DNA from: Bacteroidia bacterium | GTDB lineage: Bacteria; Bacteroidota; Bacteroidia; M30B66 | DNA: 64,000 bases | Assembly: GCA_018401705.1 (NCBI GenBank) | Contig: JAGYKL010000012.1 | Coordinates: forward strand, 1 to 64,000 | Direction: 5' to 3' | Shown here: positions 27,941 to 37,277 of the stretch, in pieces | Layout of the letters: each line of letters opens with the position of its first letter | How positions within the stretch are numbered: the first letter of the stretch is position 1 | Program-made: the position numbers and the translations under genes | Notes under the pieces: model-generated | Databases searched by the model: none | Seen by the model: the letters and a program-made list of their open reading frames with translations, nothing else | Told to the model about the DNA's origin: nothing

Positions 27941-28014
27941 GGCGGGGTAGCTCAGATGGTTAGAGCGCAGGATTCATAACCCTGAGGTCACGGGTTCAAT
28001 TCCCGTCCCCGCTA
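27941..28014 (+). tRNA. tRNA with CAT anticodon (Met, elongator type)
   Basis: A complete cloverleaf: acceptor GGCGGGG pairs with CCCCGCT (one G-T at the end), D arm GCTCAGATGGTTAGAGC, anticodon loop TTCATAA with CAT at 27975-27977, variable loop AGGTC, and T arm CGGGTTCAATTCCCG. A C-A mismatch at position 1-72 is absent, so it is not the initiator. Elongator Met is most likely; an isoleucine tRNA with lysidine at C34 cannot be ruled out. CCA is not encoded. Confidence 0.95.
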
Positions 28015-28019
28015 CACAA

Positions 28020-28048
28020 AGGCCGTTAATCATTTGACGGTCTTTTTT
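28020..28048 (+). terminator. Rho-independent terminator after the tRNA
   Basis: AGGCCGT pairs with ACGGTCT (one G-T pair) across a 10-base loop, followed by six T at 28043-28048. It sits directly behind the tRNA. A GIY-YIG gene starts a few bases later. Confidence 0.8.
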
Positions 28049-28054
28049 GTTTCT

Positions 28055-28324
28055 ATGATTGTGTATTGCGTTTATATATTAATCAGTAAAGATTCTAGGC
28101 GTTATTATATTGGTCAAACAGCCGATTTGCAAGCAAGGTTAAAAAGACATAATGCAGGCTTGGTTTTATCTACCAAGGCATTTAAGCCTTGGGATTTGAT
28201 TTTGAGCATTGAAAAACCTACTCGTATTGAAGCTGTTGTTTTAGAAAAGAAAATAAAAAATCTTAATAGTGAGGATTTGAAGAAGTTTATTGAAAACAAG
28301 ATGGATTTGTATAAAGATTTTTAA
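28055..28324 (+). CDS. GIY-YIG domain protein, UvrC-like nuclease superfamily
   Basis: I take the ATG at 28055 (MIVYCVYILISKDSRRYYIG), since the earlier in-frame start (28034) lies inside the tRNA terminator. 89 residues. The fold shows the motifs YVYIL-type start and YYIGQTADLQARLKRHNAG, with the catalytic Tyr pair and Arg, followed by RIEAVVLEKKIKNLNSEDLKKFI with the conserved Glu. This is the single-domain GIY-YIG form (YhbQ-like), a predicted DNA endonuclease of unknown role. Small GIY-YIG genes are common beside tRNA and rRNA genes in Bacteroidota, in my recollection. Confidence 0.85.
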   Translation: MIVYCVYILISKDSRRYYIGQTADLQARLKRHNAGLVLSTKAFKPWDLILSIEKPTRIEAVVLEKKIKNLNSEDLKKFIENKMDLYKDF

Positions 28325-28357
28325 TTGCCTCTTCGAGTAGAAAAGGATGCACTCCAT

Positions 28358-29314
28358 TTATAAAACACTATCCCTTCCCAATTCAATAAAATAATCATTT
28401 CTTACTCTTTGTTCTTCCATAATCGTTGGAAGATATTTCTTAATGACTTTTTGCAAAGTATCTGACGATATCATTGCTGCTTCAGGGTTTATCGCCGCTT
28501 CAAACCAGGGTCTTGGTTTTCCAAATGGATATTCCCCGAAGATTATAACAGGAGTTCCTTCAACGAGAACTTTCCAACCTTTTGCATCAAGCTTCCATTG
28601 TTCTGCGAAGTAATAAATATATTCAGCGTCTGATAATCTTAACCTAATACATGAATGCGATGCCGGGAAACCAGGTAGCTCAAATTGATGAAGTGAAACT
28701 CCTGTGTGATTGACAAGATTAAAATACCATGGTAGAATCCAATCTGAATTATCGGTACTAATCTGACTTTTCGATTTCCAATTAGTATGAAATAAGCCTG
28801 TTGGTGTTTGAGTCTTTTTGGCTCCCATGCTCACTGGTCCCCATTTTTCTAATTCTCCTTTTGCATACAATGCAAAAGCTTGATATCTATATGATATGAG
28901 TATAAGTTTGTCAACAGAATCGGCTATTGACAAACTTTCAGGGTAGGGCGAATAAATATTTAAATCAGAATAAATAGAATCTGGAATTATCAAACTGTCG
29001 GCTCTATGCAGTCGGTCTGGGTCAATTCGGTTTATTGCACAAATTGATATTAGTTGTGAATCAGGAAATTGTTTTGGTAGTTGTTGAATCACCGAATCAT
29101 TCACTTGCAACATTTTATAGGATATTTTCGGTATTGATTTAATGACTATTTTTTCCGAATTAATTAAACTATCCTCATCTGCAATTAAGCTGTCTTTAAT
29201 TGCGAAATGTTCATTCGGAATTACATCATTTTCTTTATCAGCAGACGATTCACAAGAGAATAGCAAGCTGAATGCAAAGAATACAATAAGAAGGTAAATG
29301 TTTGCTTTTATCAT
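28358..29314 (-). CDS. L,D-transpeptidase-like lipoprotein
   Basis: Started at ATG 29314, which gives a lipoprotein leader (MIKANIYLLIVFFAFSLLFSC); an in-frame ATG at 29332 would add six residues. 318 residues. The YkuD fold lies in about 120-270: QAFALYAKGELEKWGPVSM, TPTGLFHTNWKSK, ending in the catalytic motif HQFELPGFPASHSCIRLRL with the His and nucleophilic Cys (SHSCIRL). It probably crosslinks peptidoglycan, or attaches protein to it, in the periplasm. The N-terminal part is a linker with an acidic stretch (PNEHFAIKDSLIADEDS). It is a single gene, converging on the GIY-YIG gene. Confidence 0.88.
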   Translation of the reverse strand: MIKANIYLLIVFFAFSLLFSCESSADKENDVIPNEHFAIKDSLIADEDSLINSEKIVIKSIPKISYKMLQVNDSVIQQLPKQFPDSQLISICAINRIDPDRLHRADSLIIPDSIYSDLNIYSPYPESLSIADSVDKLILISYRYQAFALYAKGELEKWGPVSMGAKKTQTPTGLFHTNWKSKSQISTDNSDWILPWYFNLVNHTGVSLHQFELPGFPASHSCIRLRLSDAEYIYYFAEQWKLDAKGWKVLVEGTPVIIFGEYPFGKPRPWFEAAINPEAAMISSDTLQKVIKKYLPTIMEEQRVRNDYFIELGRDSVL

Positions 29315-29474
29315 TAACAATTGAGACTGCATCTTAAACTTGAATATTGTTTTTTTAGTATCCCTTTAAAATTCTTAAGAGCAATTAATTGCTTATTAGG
29401 CACAAGATAAAGAATCTATAGAGTCAAAGCTCAGTTTTAACTTGCCTATATTCGCAGTCATTAAATAATTTCAA

Positions 29475-30278
29475 ATGAAGCAAATTTCACTTTTCGTTAT
29501 TTTACTTTTCTCTTTTAATTCGTTCAGTCAGATTAATTTTTATTCAGACGATTTTGAATCCTATCAGGGCTTTGGTGATATTCCCGCTGAATATGCTGGA
29601 GGAATGAGAGTGTATTCAAATCACGGTTTCATGTCTCAAAAGTCATTATGTATTAACTTCTCTCAGTTCAAATCTGTCGACTCCACTATGACTCCTCCAT
29701 CAGCGGTTCTTAGTGATGATGCTTTATTTAAGTTTCGGTATCGATATGCAAGCTATATAGCTGGAAACGCTTTCTCTGGGTATGAATTAAATTCAGATAT
29801 TCTTGAAATCTATGCTTCAATTGCTGGCTCTAATGATTTTGGCGCACCTTTATTAACAATAGATAATAGCACTCATGAAACATCGCTTGAGTTTGCGCCT
29901 ATTGAAATTGACTTAAGCGCTTTTAGTGGGCAGTCAGTACAAATAAAGGTTAAAGGAATTAGAGGAGCTGTTGAAGATTTCTGGCTAGATATGGATGATT
30001 TCATCATAGAGGGCTCAGAGCCAAATTCGCTTAGACCTCAATCAAATGAAGCTTTCAAATTCTGGCCAAATCCGGCAAAAGACATCATTAATATTATTGC
30101 TCTAGATTTTACTTCAGTAGTGAAGATTATTGGTATCGACGGAAAAACTTTAATACAAGAAACTTTAGCTCCTAAAAATAACTTGATTGATTTATCTGAA
30201 TTAAAAGCTGGAATCTATTTTATTCAATTAAGCAACTCAAATTTTTTAGAAAGTTCTCCATTGATTATTGCACATTAA
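29475..30278 (+). CDS. Secreted protein with T9SS type A sorting domain
   Basis: 267 residues. Signal peptide MKQISLFVILLFSFNSFSQ. The N-terminal domain is a jelly roll (FYSDDFESYQGFGDIPAEYA, LDMDDFIIEG), of the type seen in cleaved-adhesin and MAM-like proteins. The C-terminal 75 residues form the type A sorting domain: AFKFWPNPAKDIINI, IIGIDGKTLIQE, LSELKAGIYFIQL. Probably secreted via T9SS. Role unknown. It is convergent with the alpha/beta hydrolase gene. Confidence 0.82.
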   Translation: MKQISLFVILLFSFNSFSQINFYSDDFESYQGFGDIPAEYAGGMRVYSNHGFMSQKSLCINFSQFKSVDSTMTPPSAVLSDDALFKFRYRYASYIAGNAFSGYELNSDILEIYASIAGSNDFGAPLLTIDNSTHETSLEFAPIEIDLSAFSGQSVQIKVKGIRGAVEDFWLDMDDFIIEGSEPNSLRPQSNEAFKFWPNPAKDIINIIALDFTSVVKIIGIDGKTLIQETLAPKNNLIDLSELKAGIYFIQLSNSNFLESSPLIIAH

Positions 30279-30288
30279 TTTGTACTTC

Positions 30289-31179
30289 TTAATCCTTTAA
30301 AAGGAAGGCAGAAATTTCTTTTAAACTCTCTTTTGCTTCTGGCACAATGGTGTGCATTAGTTGGAAAACATGAACCATATTAGGAAATATCCTAATGCTG
30401 GCTTTAACACCTGAATCTACTGCTTTTGAGGCAAATTCAACAGACTCATCCAATAACATTTCTCTTTCACCAACGTGTATTAAAAAAGGAGGGAAGTTTT
30501 CCAAATCCCCATAAATAGGCGATGCCCAATGATGTTTGCTATCTGCACCATTTAGATATCTTTCTGCCCAAACTTCTACAGCTTCAGGATCTAACATAGG
30601 GTCATCATTCAAATGACCAATGCCTTTTTTTAAAGGCACACTTAAATCTAACCATGGAGAAAGTGCAAAAGCCTTTGCAGGTAAGGCAAAACCTTCATCT
30701 TTTAATGCATGAATTGCCGCGAAGCATAATCCTCCACCTGCTGAATCTCCGCCTACTGCAATATTATGAGCTCCATATTCTTCACACAATTGCTTAAGCA
30801 CCATTACTGTATCTTCAACTGCTCTTGGGAATGGAAACTCAGGAGCCATTCTGTAATTGATCGCAAGCGCTTTCATGCCGGTTAACCGGCTCAAATAACT
30901 TATCATCGAACGATGGGTTCTCCACGAACAAACTGAATATCCTCCACCATGTAAGTAGAGAATAACACGCTCTGAACTTATTGTTTTTGGAGTAAACCAA
31001 GCTGAATCAAGGCCAGCATACTTTAGTGGTTTAACTTGAACTTTCTTATCATCGGCTAAAGCAATTTTGGAAAGCATGTGAACTAATTTTAATCCACGCA
31101 AACGATGATTCTTTCCATCGTATACAATAGCCTTTAGTATCCTTGACCCTGGAACAACGAACTTCCCTATACCTGACAT
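30289..31179 (-). CDS. Alpha/beta hydrolase, hormone-sensitive-lipase family
   Basis: 296 residues, cytoplasmic, no leader. Oxyanion motif YLHGGGYSVCSWRTH near 74-88, nucleophile elbow GGDSAGGGLCFA near 143-154, catalytic Asp in LLDESVEFA near 242-250 and His in NMVHVFQLM near 266-274. The HGGG and GDSAGG pattern is that of the HSL/acetyl-esterase family. Natural substrate unknown: an ester or lipid. The UbiD gene lies upstream on the same strand, about 27 bases away. Confidence 0.88.
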   Translation of the reverse strand: MSGIGKFVVPGSRILKAIVYDGKNHRLRGLKLVHMLSKIALADDKKVQVKPLKYAGLDSAWFTPKTISSERVILYLHGGGYSVCSWRTHRSMISYLSRLTGMKALAINYRMAPEFPFPRAVEDTVMVLKQLCEEYGAHNIAVGGDSAGGGLCFAAIHALKDEGFALPAKAFALSPWLDLSVPLKKGIGHLNDDPMLDPEAVEVWAERYLNGADSKHHWASPIYGDLENFPPFLIHVGEREMLLDESVEFASKAVDSGVKASIRIFPNMVHVFQLMHTIVPEAKESLKEISAFLLKD

Positions 31180-31206
31180 ATTACGAATATCGTGTATTTC
31201 TGCTCA

Positions 31207-33021
31207 TCAAGTTGCTTTGTTTAAAATTTCTTTCGCCTTGCGGCGGATATCTCCTGGCATCTCTACCGCTGGTGCGTGATGAGGTTTAATTCGCGCATCA
31301 ACTACCATAGAGCCCAAACATCCCCAGTGTTTATTTTCGAATATGGATTTTACCCCATAAACATCATGGGAAGGATTGCTTCTTGTAAAGGTTACCCAAA
31401 GCCAGTTTTTTAAAGATTGCGACACAAAATCACTATCATCACAAACTGTTATCCAAGGAAATTTTTCCTGTAATTCAACAGGGAGGGCCTCTATAAGTAG
31501 GTTAATTGCATGTTCGCCAGCTTCAGAATACTTAGGACCTTCAATACTTAGTACTCCAGGCATTACTACATTAACTTTAGAGAAACTATCCGGTAAGACT
31601 AAATTTTGTGGCTTATCCGTTCCAAGTTCTCGAATAGGTTTGCCAACAGCCGCAAGTACTAGTTTCGAACCAGTATTTAACCCGTCTCCACTGTAATCTA
31701 AGGTGTCTATGCTAGTTTTGGTGTGAAAATGCAAATCTCTTTTTAAGTCGATTCTTTCAAGAACATGCTTGAAGAATTCTAATTCAATATGAGTACTTAG
31801 CTTTTCATTATCCTGCTTAGATGCAATAAAAAGCCACTTAGCAAGACTCAATTGACCTGTTCCCAGAATATGATTAGAAATGGTAAGTAATTCAGCTGGG
31901 CGTGGGTTTTCAAGAAATGGTGTGTAGCGCTCACTGCCAATAGCAAGTAGTAATGGATGAACTCCGGCAGCATCAACTGCATGTACTTCGTGCACTCCCG
32001 GTAATTCATCTTTAATTGCGCTTCCTGTAAGTTCATGAATTAAGGCTCCAAAGGCAGTGTCTTCTTGCGGTGGGCGACCTACAACTGTAAATGGCCAAAT
32101 TGCATCTTTCCGATGATATACATTTTTAACCTTCATTAAAGGGAACTGATGCTGCAAAGAATAATAGCCCAAATGATCACCAAATGGTCCTTCCGGTTTA
32201 TTCTCATTTGGATAAACTTCACCGGTGATAACAAAATCCGCATCAGAACTGATGCAAAACCCATCTGAATCATAGAAATACCTGAATCTCCTTTTGTTGA
32301 GTGCTCCTGCAAATGTCATTTCTGACATTCCTTCTGGTAAAGGCATCACGGCACTAAGAATATGTGACGGTGGTCCTCCTACAAAAATGCTCACTTTTAA
32401 GGGCAAGCCTTTAGCATTGCTTTTTGTTTGATGCACTCCAATCCCACGGTGCAATTGATAATGAAGTCCTATTTCTTTATTTTGAATATACTCATTACCT
32501 CCAAGTTGAATTCGATACATACCTAAATTAGCATTCATGATGCCCGGCTTATCAATATCTTCGGTATAAACTGCTGGTAAAGTAACGAATGGTCCACCGT
32601 CCTTAGGCCAATGAATAATTTGCGGCAAATCACTAATGCTGCATGTGAATGCTGCCACAGGTTTGTTAAATTGACTTTTCAATGGCAAAGCTTTCAGAGC
32701 TATGAAGGGCACATTCAAATGCTTTAATGGTTGCTTCAAGGCAACCATTGGATCACTTTTTAATGCAATCAATTGTTGTACATCTTTCCACGCATCGCGG
32801 AACATGAACTTGCTTCTTTCAACCGTTCCGAATAGATTCGAAACAGCAGGGAATTTACTTCCTTTAACATTTTCGAAAAACAATGCAGGTCCATCATTTT
32901 CAAATGCTTCCAGATGTATTGCCGACATCTCAAGATTTGGGTCTACTTCTTCCTTTATTCTCTTTAAATGCCCATGTTTTTCAAGGTCAATCACACACTC
33001 CCTCAAACTTCTATACCCCAT
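31207..33021 (-). CDS. UbiD-family decarboxylase
   Basis: 604 residues, cytoplasmic. UbiD family members use prenylated FMN to decarboxylate aromatic or unsaturated acids. The N-terminal motif YRSLRECVIDLEKHGHLKRI and the core MYRIQLGGNEYIQNKEIGLH, RGIGVHQTKSNAKG, IFVGGPPSHILSAVMPLPEG, ITGEVYPNENKPEGPFGDHLG (with the catalytic Glu) and TAFGALIHELTGSAIKDELPG are all present. In Bacteroidota this long form is generally assigned to ubiquinone- or menaquinone-type quinone biosynthesis, but the substrate here is not shown. No UbiX partner is in the window. Confidence 0.9.
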   Translation of the reverse strand: MGYRSLRECVIDLEKHGHLKRIKEEVDPNLEMSAIHLEAFENDGPALFFENVKGSKFPAVSNLFGTVERSKFMFRDAWKDVQQLIALKSDPMVALKQPLKHLNVPFIALKALPLKSQFNKPVAAFTCSISDLPQIIHWPKDGGPFVTLPAVYTEDIDKPGIMNANLGMYRIQLGGNEYIQNKEIGLHYQLHRGIGVHQTKSNAKGLPLKVSIFVGGPPSHILSAVMPLPEGMSEMTFAGALNKRRFRYFYDSDGFCISSDADFVITGEVYPNENKPEGPFGDHLGYYSLQHQFPLMKVKNVYHRKDAIWPFTVVGRPPQEDTAFGALIHELTGSAIKDELPGVHEVHAVDAAGVHPLLLAIGSERYTPFLENPRPAELLTISNHILGTGQLSLAKWLFIASKQDNEKLSTHIELEFFKHVLERIDLKRDLHFHTKTSIDTLDYSGDGLNTGSKLVLAAVGKPIRELGTDKPQNLVLPDSFSKVNVVMPGVLSIEGPKYSEAGEHAINLLIEALPVELQEKFPWITVCDDSDFVSQSLKNWLWVTFTRSNPSHDVYGVKSIFENKHWGCLGSMVVDARIKPHHAPAVEMPGDIRRKAKEILNKAT

Positions 33022-33213
33022 AATCTATTCAAGCAACATATTAAAATTGACTAATCAAAGCTAAATTATAAAGACTTGTGAGTTCTTCAATTCGCACATT
33101 CAAATTAACTCTAAAAAACAAGATTTTGTTCTATGTAATTTTCTCCTAATCAACAGAATTGTAATAGTTGACAATAATTGCTCTACTTTCGTTTCAAATC
33201 AAAACTATCTTAA

Positions 33214-33981
33214 ATGAAAATAATACAAACTATCGCATTGCTTTTTATAAGTTTTGCTGTGAATGCCCAATTGGAGAAAGTGGCTTTAATTTCAGTTTTT
33301 GGCGACAGAAACTTATCTGATAACCCTCTTGAAACTAAAATTTATGAAGCTTTAATGAAAGATTCATCCTTTAACTTAGTTCCAATTGTAAACAAGTTCG
33401 ATAAAACCATCCGTGAGGTTTTTCTTCCTCAGTTTCCTTTCCCATTTTTGGAAAAATCTGAGGTAGTTGGAGCTGAAGGATATCCTGAAATCAAGGAGTT
33501 AACTCGTTGGGCTAAAAACGATTGGTCAACAACTCCTGCAGATGATTATGTTTCAATTGCTGCTTACGGTATTGCAGATGATAATGAAGCAATTGCAAAA
33601 TCTTTTGAAATCGTTGGTAACGGTATCGACGGTGTTATGATTGCTTACATCAATTTCAACATCTATGATGCAGGTGGAGTAGGGCCTTTGGCTAAAAAGA
33701 AGGTTTATGCCTATGTAAATATTAAAATCTTCGATAAAGCAGGAAACCGTATTTTCAAACTTAAGGAAAGAGCCAGCTCTGACAAAGGAGTTTTATCTGT
33801 TTCAGGAATTATCACCGATTTAGATAAGGTGCTTCCGATGATTGAATCTGCTTCAGACAATTTGCTTGAAGATATGGTAAAGAAACTTCCTAAGTCATTA
33901 AATAAAATGGCTAAAAAACAAAATCCATTGAACAAAAAGAAAGCGATTCAATTATTACATCTTAAAAAAGGCAGCTATTGA
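33214..33981 (+). CDS. Secreted conserved hypothetical protein
   Basis: 255 residues. Signal peptide MKIIQTIALLFISFAVNAQ. The body is alpha/beta: KVALISVFGDRNLSDNPLET, FNLVPIVNKFDKTIREVF, DDYVSIAAYGIADDNEAIAK, ANAYVNIKIFDKAGNRIFKL-like strands, IESASDNLLEDMVKKLPK. Basic tail KNPLNKKKAIQLLHLKKG. I do not recognise a family and would place it in the periplasm. It is followed by a terminator that overlaps its stop codon. Confidence 0.72.
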   Translation: MKIIQTIALLFISFAVNAQLEKVALISVFGDRNLSDNPLETKIYEALMKDSSFNLVPIVNKFDKTIREVFLPQFPFPFLEKSEVVGAEGYPEIKELTRWAKNDWSTTPADDYVSIAAYGIADDNEAIAKSFEIVGNGIDGVMIAYINFNIYDAGGVGPLAKKKVYAYVNIKIFDKAGNRIFKLKERASSDKGVLSVSGIITDLDKVLPMIESASDNLLEDMVKKLPKSLNKMAKKQNPLNKKKAIQLLHLKKGSY

Positions 33982-34001
33982 ACAATAGCTGCCTTTTTTT
34001 T
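33968..34001. terminator. Terminator overlapping the stop codon at 33979-33981
   Basis: AAGGCAGCTATTG pairs with CAATAGCTGCCTT with almost no loop (effectively GAAC), followed by eight T at 33994-34001. The stop codon of the secreted protein lies inside the left arm. A-richness on the left side makes it bidirectional, so it may also serve the gene converging from 36273. Confidence 0.85.
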
Positions 34002-36273
34002 ATTCCTTATTTTTAATACACGAAGCTAGTCCGGGATTTTCGAACTGACAGAAATATCCGCATTCATTGATTACTGCTGTAATATTTTGTGTCAGAGAAA
34101 AGCTCTTTCATGGTGCGAAAATGCTCTCCTACAACAAAATCACGATTTTCTTGGTAGTTGTATTCTGTTGCTAACCAACTGTCTATGTTCCATTTCATGG
34201 CCATCCATAGGCATTTGGTTCCCTGAATTCTTTCGATTTGGAATGTTCCATTGCAATTAGATAATTCACTTCAGCCTTTTCACAGTCATAATAAGTTTCA
34301 CCTATTCCGCTTCCCGATAACACTTGAAGATACAACTCTGGCATTTCCATAATAGGTCATATTATAGAGACCTGTTGCATAAAGAAAATAATTTGTTGCT
34401 TTTTCAGTTGGGTCTGTGGAACTTTCGGCTTTAGTCGTTATTTCGAGCATTTTTCAACGAAAGATTTTTTTCGTATATATTTTGCTCTGCTTCATTTCAT
34501 GGTCACAATCATGACAATCTTTAATTCTGGAATTAAATGGATTTCCTAATAATTGCTCTTTTCCAGTTTGAGGTGCGAATTGTAAATTGCTAGAGCTCCT
34601 TTAAAATCATATTTGTAGATGCGTTTTATTGCTTTAATATCATACAAATCATTTAGACTTATTGATATCTGCCAATTAGGTATTTATTCCAAGCCGAATT
34701 ATTTTCATCCTCCATGAAATCAATCATTTCCTGAACCTGTTTATCGTCTTTATAATAATCATAAATGAATGGCATACTCAACTCGCTTTTGTTAGTTCTC
34801 CTTGCTGCTTATACATTTCTTGCATCTTTCCTAAAATGTACTTTCTCACATTTTCACTTCTTTTACACCCCTCGAGTTTCTGTCTAATTCATCGAATAAG
34901 CTCATTATTTTAGCTTCTGAAATCTGATCTAAGTTTGAGACCTCATTAAATCCAATAAGTAGTTTATTAATTGCAGCTTACGATAAAACAGCTTTATTGT
35001 TTTTAGTTTCAATTTAAGGCTTCTTGAGTCCATTTTAAACATTCTTCTGGTTTATTTTGAATCCAGTTTAAAAATGACAAAGAAATCATCAAACATCCTT
35101 TGTCGTAATCCGCTGCATGCTTATCTCTTCCAATGTTTTAATTAAACCTTCAATTTGTTCAAGTCTAACACTGCTCCAGGAAAATAATGGGTCTATGTAT
35201 AGTTTGAAAGATCTGAATAGTCCAGGGGACTGTAAGGCTGCATATTCTCCAATATTAAGTTGTGTTTCTACTATGTTTATAGTTCTAACTAAAAGTAAAG
35301 GAAGTGATTTGATTTGGGATTGATTTTGGCTATTTCACGCATTCCGCGAATAGGGTCAAATACAACTCCCAATAAATGCCAAAGCAATTCTTTTCGCGTG
35401 TGGTTTTGGCTATCGCTAAAGTGCTTTCCCATTCAATATCTGTCTGAGGATGAAAGCTTTCAAATGCTTGAATTTATAGCCTCATTAATTATAAATTTCG
35501 CATACCATAAATTGGCTTCAGAAAATCTCCTTGCTTTTTACATGGCAAGCAGCTTGTAACCATGAGTACGATAGAACATTTCTTCCATCTGTAGGAGCAA
35601 ACAAATAGTCATTTTCAACAAACTGAATTCCTTTCTCATAGTCTTCCAGAGCATAACATAGCCTAACATTTTGAAACCCATAGCGCATCTTAATAGACTT
35701 GTCATTTGTTTTCTTGAATTTATTGATGCATTCTTCTTGTAGGATGTTTAATTTGTCAATATCCTTAGCCTTTGGATTCCAATCCCAGGGATTTCTATAT
35801 AATTCTTCTTCAATTCTTTTAGCTAATTTAAATAATTAAGGCCATCAATAAATTACTTTTATTTTGGAAGAAACTAAATGGAGTATTTGATGAATTTAGA
35901 CTTCCTGAAGCACTTAGAATTATTGAATCAATATGTGTTTCAGGCTTTTGATAAACTATTTCAGATACAACAGTGCCATCAATACCTTTGAAGTAAGTCT
36001 TCCATTCTGATAAATTTAAATCCTCTTTTTGTAGGATACTCACAATTGTTCTTCCCTGAACCTGTTTGGACAAAGAAATTGTAATAATCCATGACACTTA
36101 AAAAGAAAGGATCATACTTAACATCTTGAATAACCTCAGGTATGAACAAAGATCTATCATAAATATCTTCTTCATCATAACCTCCGCAACCTTTAATCGT
36201 AGATGATTCTTGTGGTATAAGTATCAAACTAATTAAAACTACTGATAATATTTTGGAATTTGCTTAACGTCAT
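34000..36273 (-). pseudogene. Frame-shifted large secreted protein gene with CGGYDEED leader motif
   Basis: The minus strand reads as one protein of about 740 residues only after many frame changes. Near the start: LSVVLISLILIPQESS, then KGCGGYDEEDIYDRSLF, PEVIQDVKYDPFFLSVMDYY, and in the next frame GRTIVSILQKEDLNLSEW and KTYFKGIDGTVVSEIVYQK. Later come EELYRNPWDWNPKAKDIDKL, EECINKFKKTNDKS, NVRLCYALEDYEKGIQFVE and near the end WMAMKWNIDSWLATEYNYQE, GEHFRTMKELFSDTKYYS. The stop is at 34064 in one frame or at 34000-34002 in another (reading on to ECGYFCQFENPG). Frames often lack one A in a homopolymer (start codon region). The CGGxxEED motif and helical repeats recall an uncharacterised Bacteroidota secreted family. 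Sequence errors are likelier than decay. Confidence 0.6.
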
Positions 36274-37258
36274 AATTCTTCAATTCGCTTGAACCTAAAT
36301 GATATAATGAAACATTAAATTTACTCGAATTTAAATGCTTTGATAGCTGCTTAGCTGCTTTTTTACAAATGTTTACGTTGGCAACTTCTGGCTTTAAGCA
36401 AGTCGCCTTTTAAAATAACTTCCTTCATAAAACCTTCTTAAAGCATACATGAATATTTTTATGATGGAAGAAATATGGACTATCTATAATTACATTTAAA
36501 TTATTATCCGGTAGGATATCTGTCAATTTACCCAATCTGTATTTTAAGCCCCATGAGAAGGCAGGCAAAGCATAATCCAAAGGCAGAGGGTAAGTAGAAA
36601 GTTTGGCTAGATATTTCTCTGAAATTGATGAATTATATATTGATAATATATTTGAATAATTTTTAATTTCTCCCATATTATAAAACATAAGCATTCCTCT
36701 GTCAATTGAGGTATTCCTGTTTTATTTGAGTATTTTATTTGATGCAGCCTTATTGTAGCAGACAAGACTTTTTCTGGCCCTATTTCATTTTTAATAAGTT
36801 TAAAAATCAAAGTACCGATCTTTATTACTTGAAGTCCAGTCACAATCAATTTGAATCTCCTTCCAATTTACATTAGCAGCTTTGAGTATTTTATTTGTTA
36901 ATTCTATCAAGTTACTAGCTAGCTTCATTAATTCTATTTTTCAATACCATTAAAGCAACGTTGAGTAATATAAATTACTGAACAATTTCTACACCGCTTG
37001 GCCAACGAGAACTAGTAGCTAGCTTTGCTTTTGGTTGAAAAATCTTGTTTTTATGTCAACATCAAATAGATGTAAGTACAAACGTTTAGCTCAAGTTTCT
37101 TATTTTATTTAACTCTTTGATAGATTTAACTCGCTCTTCCAATGATAGAAAGTAATTGATACATCATTTGACCCTTTACTCAAAAAATACAATGCACTAA
37201 TTAACAATACAGAAATTGCTATAATTATTTTTAAACTATTTCTGAAATTAATTCTCAT
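36239..37258 (-). pseudogene. Frame-shifted secreted TIM-barrel-like protein gene
   Basis: From ATG 37258 the leader MRINFRNSLKIIIAISVLLI is followed by a frame-broken body: TFYHWKSELNLS, KRLYLHLFDVDI, ATSSRWPSGVEIV, YITQRCFNGIE, ASNLIELTNKILKAANVNWK, EIQIDCDWTSSNKDRYFDFL, LSATIRLHQIKYSNKTGIP, MLMFYNMGEIKNYSNIL, PLPLDYALPAFSWGLKYR, GDLLKPEVANVN and SSELKNYDVKQIPKYYQ. The order (W, D.D, QIDCDWT, LSATIRLHQIKY, FYNMG, DYALPAFSWG) suggests a TIM-barrel glycosidase-like fold, by general impression only. Its end overlaps the start of the next gene by about 35 bases, so the two are probably coupled. At least seven frame changes, most consistent with missing bases. Confidence 0.6.
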
Positions 37259-37277
37259 TTAGCCGGGAAACTAATAA

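Noticed and set aside
27941-28400. Integration site of a mobile element at the tRNA 3' end
   Set aside because: No second copy of the tRNA 3' end, integrase or abrupt change in gene style was found downstream.
33160-33200. Possible promoter for the gene at 33214 (TTG and TACTTTCG)
   Set aside because: Spacing is 13 or 22 bases and the box has one mismatch, so it was not listed as a feature.
35117-35559. Two plus-strand open frames
   Set aside because: They are antisense to the broken large secreted protein gene, whose minus-strand frames carry coherent protein segments.
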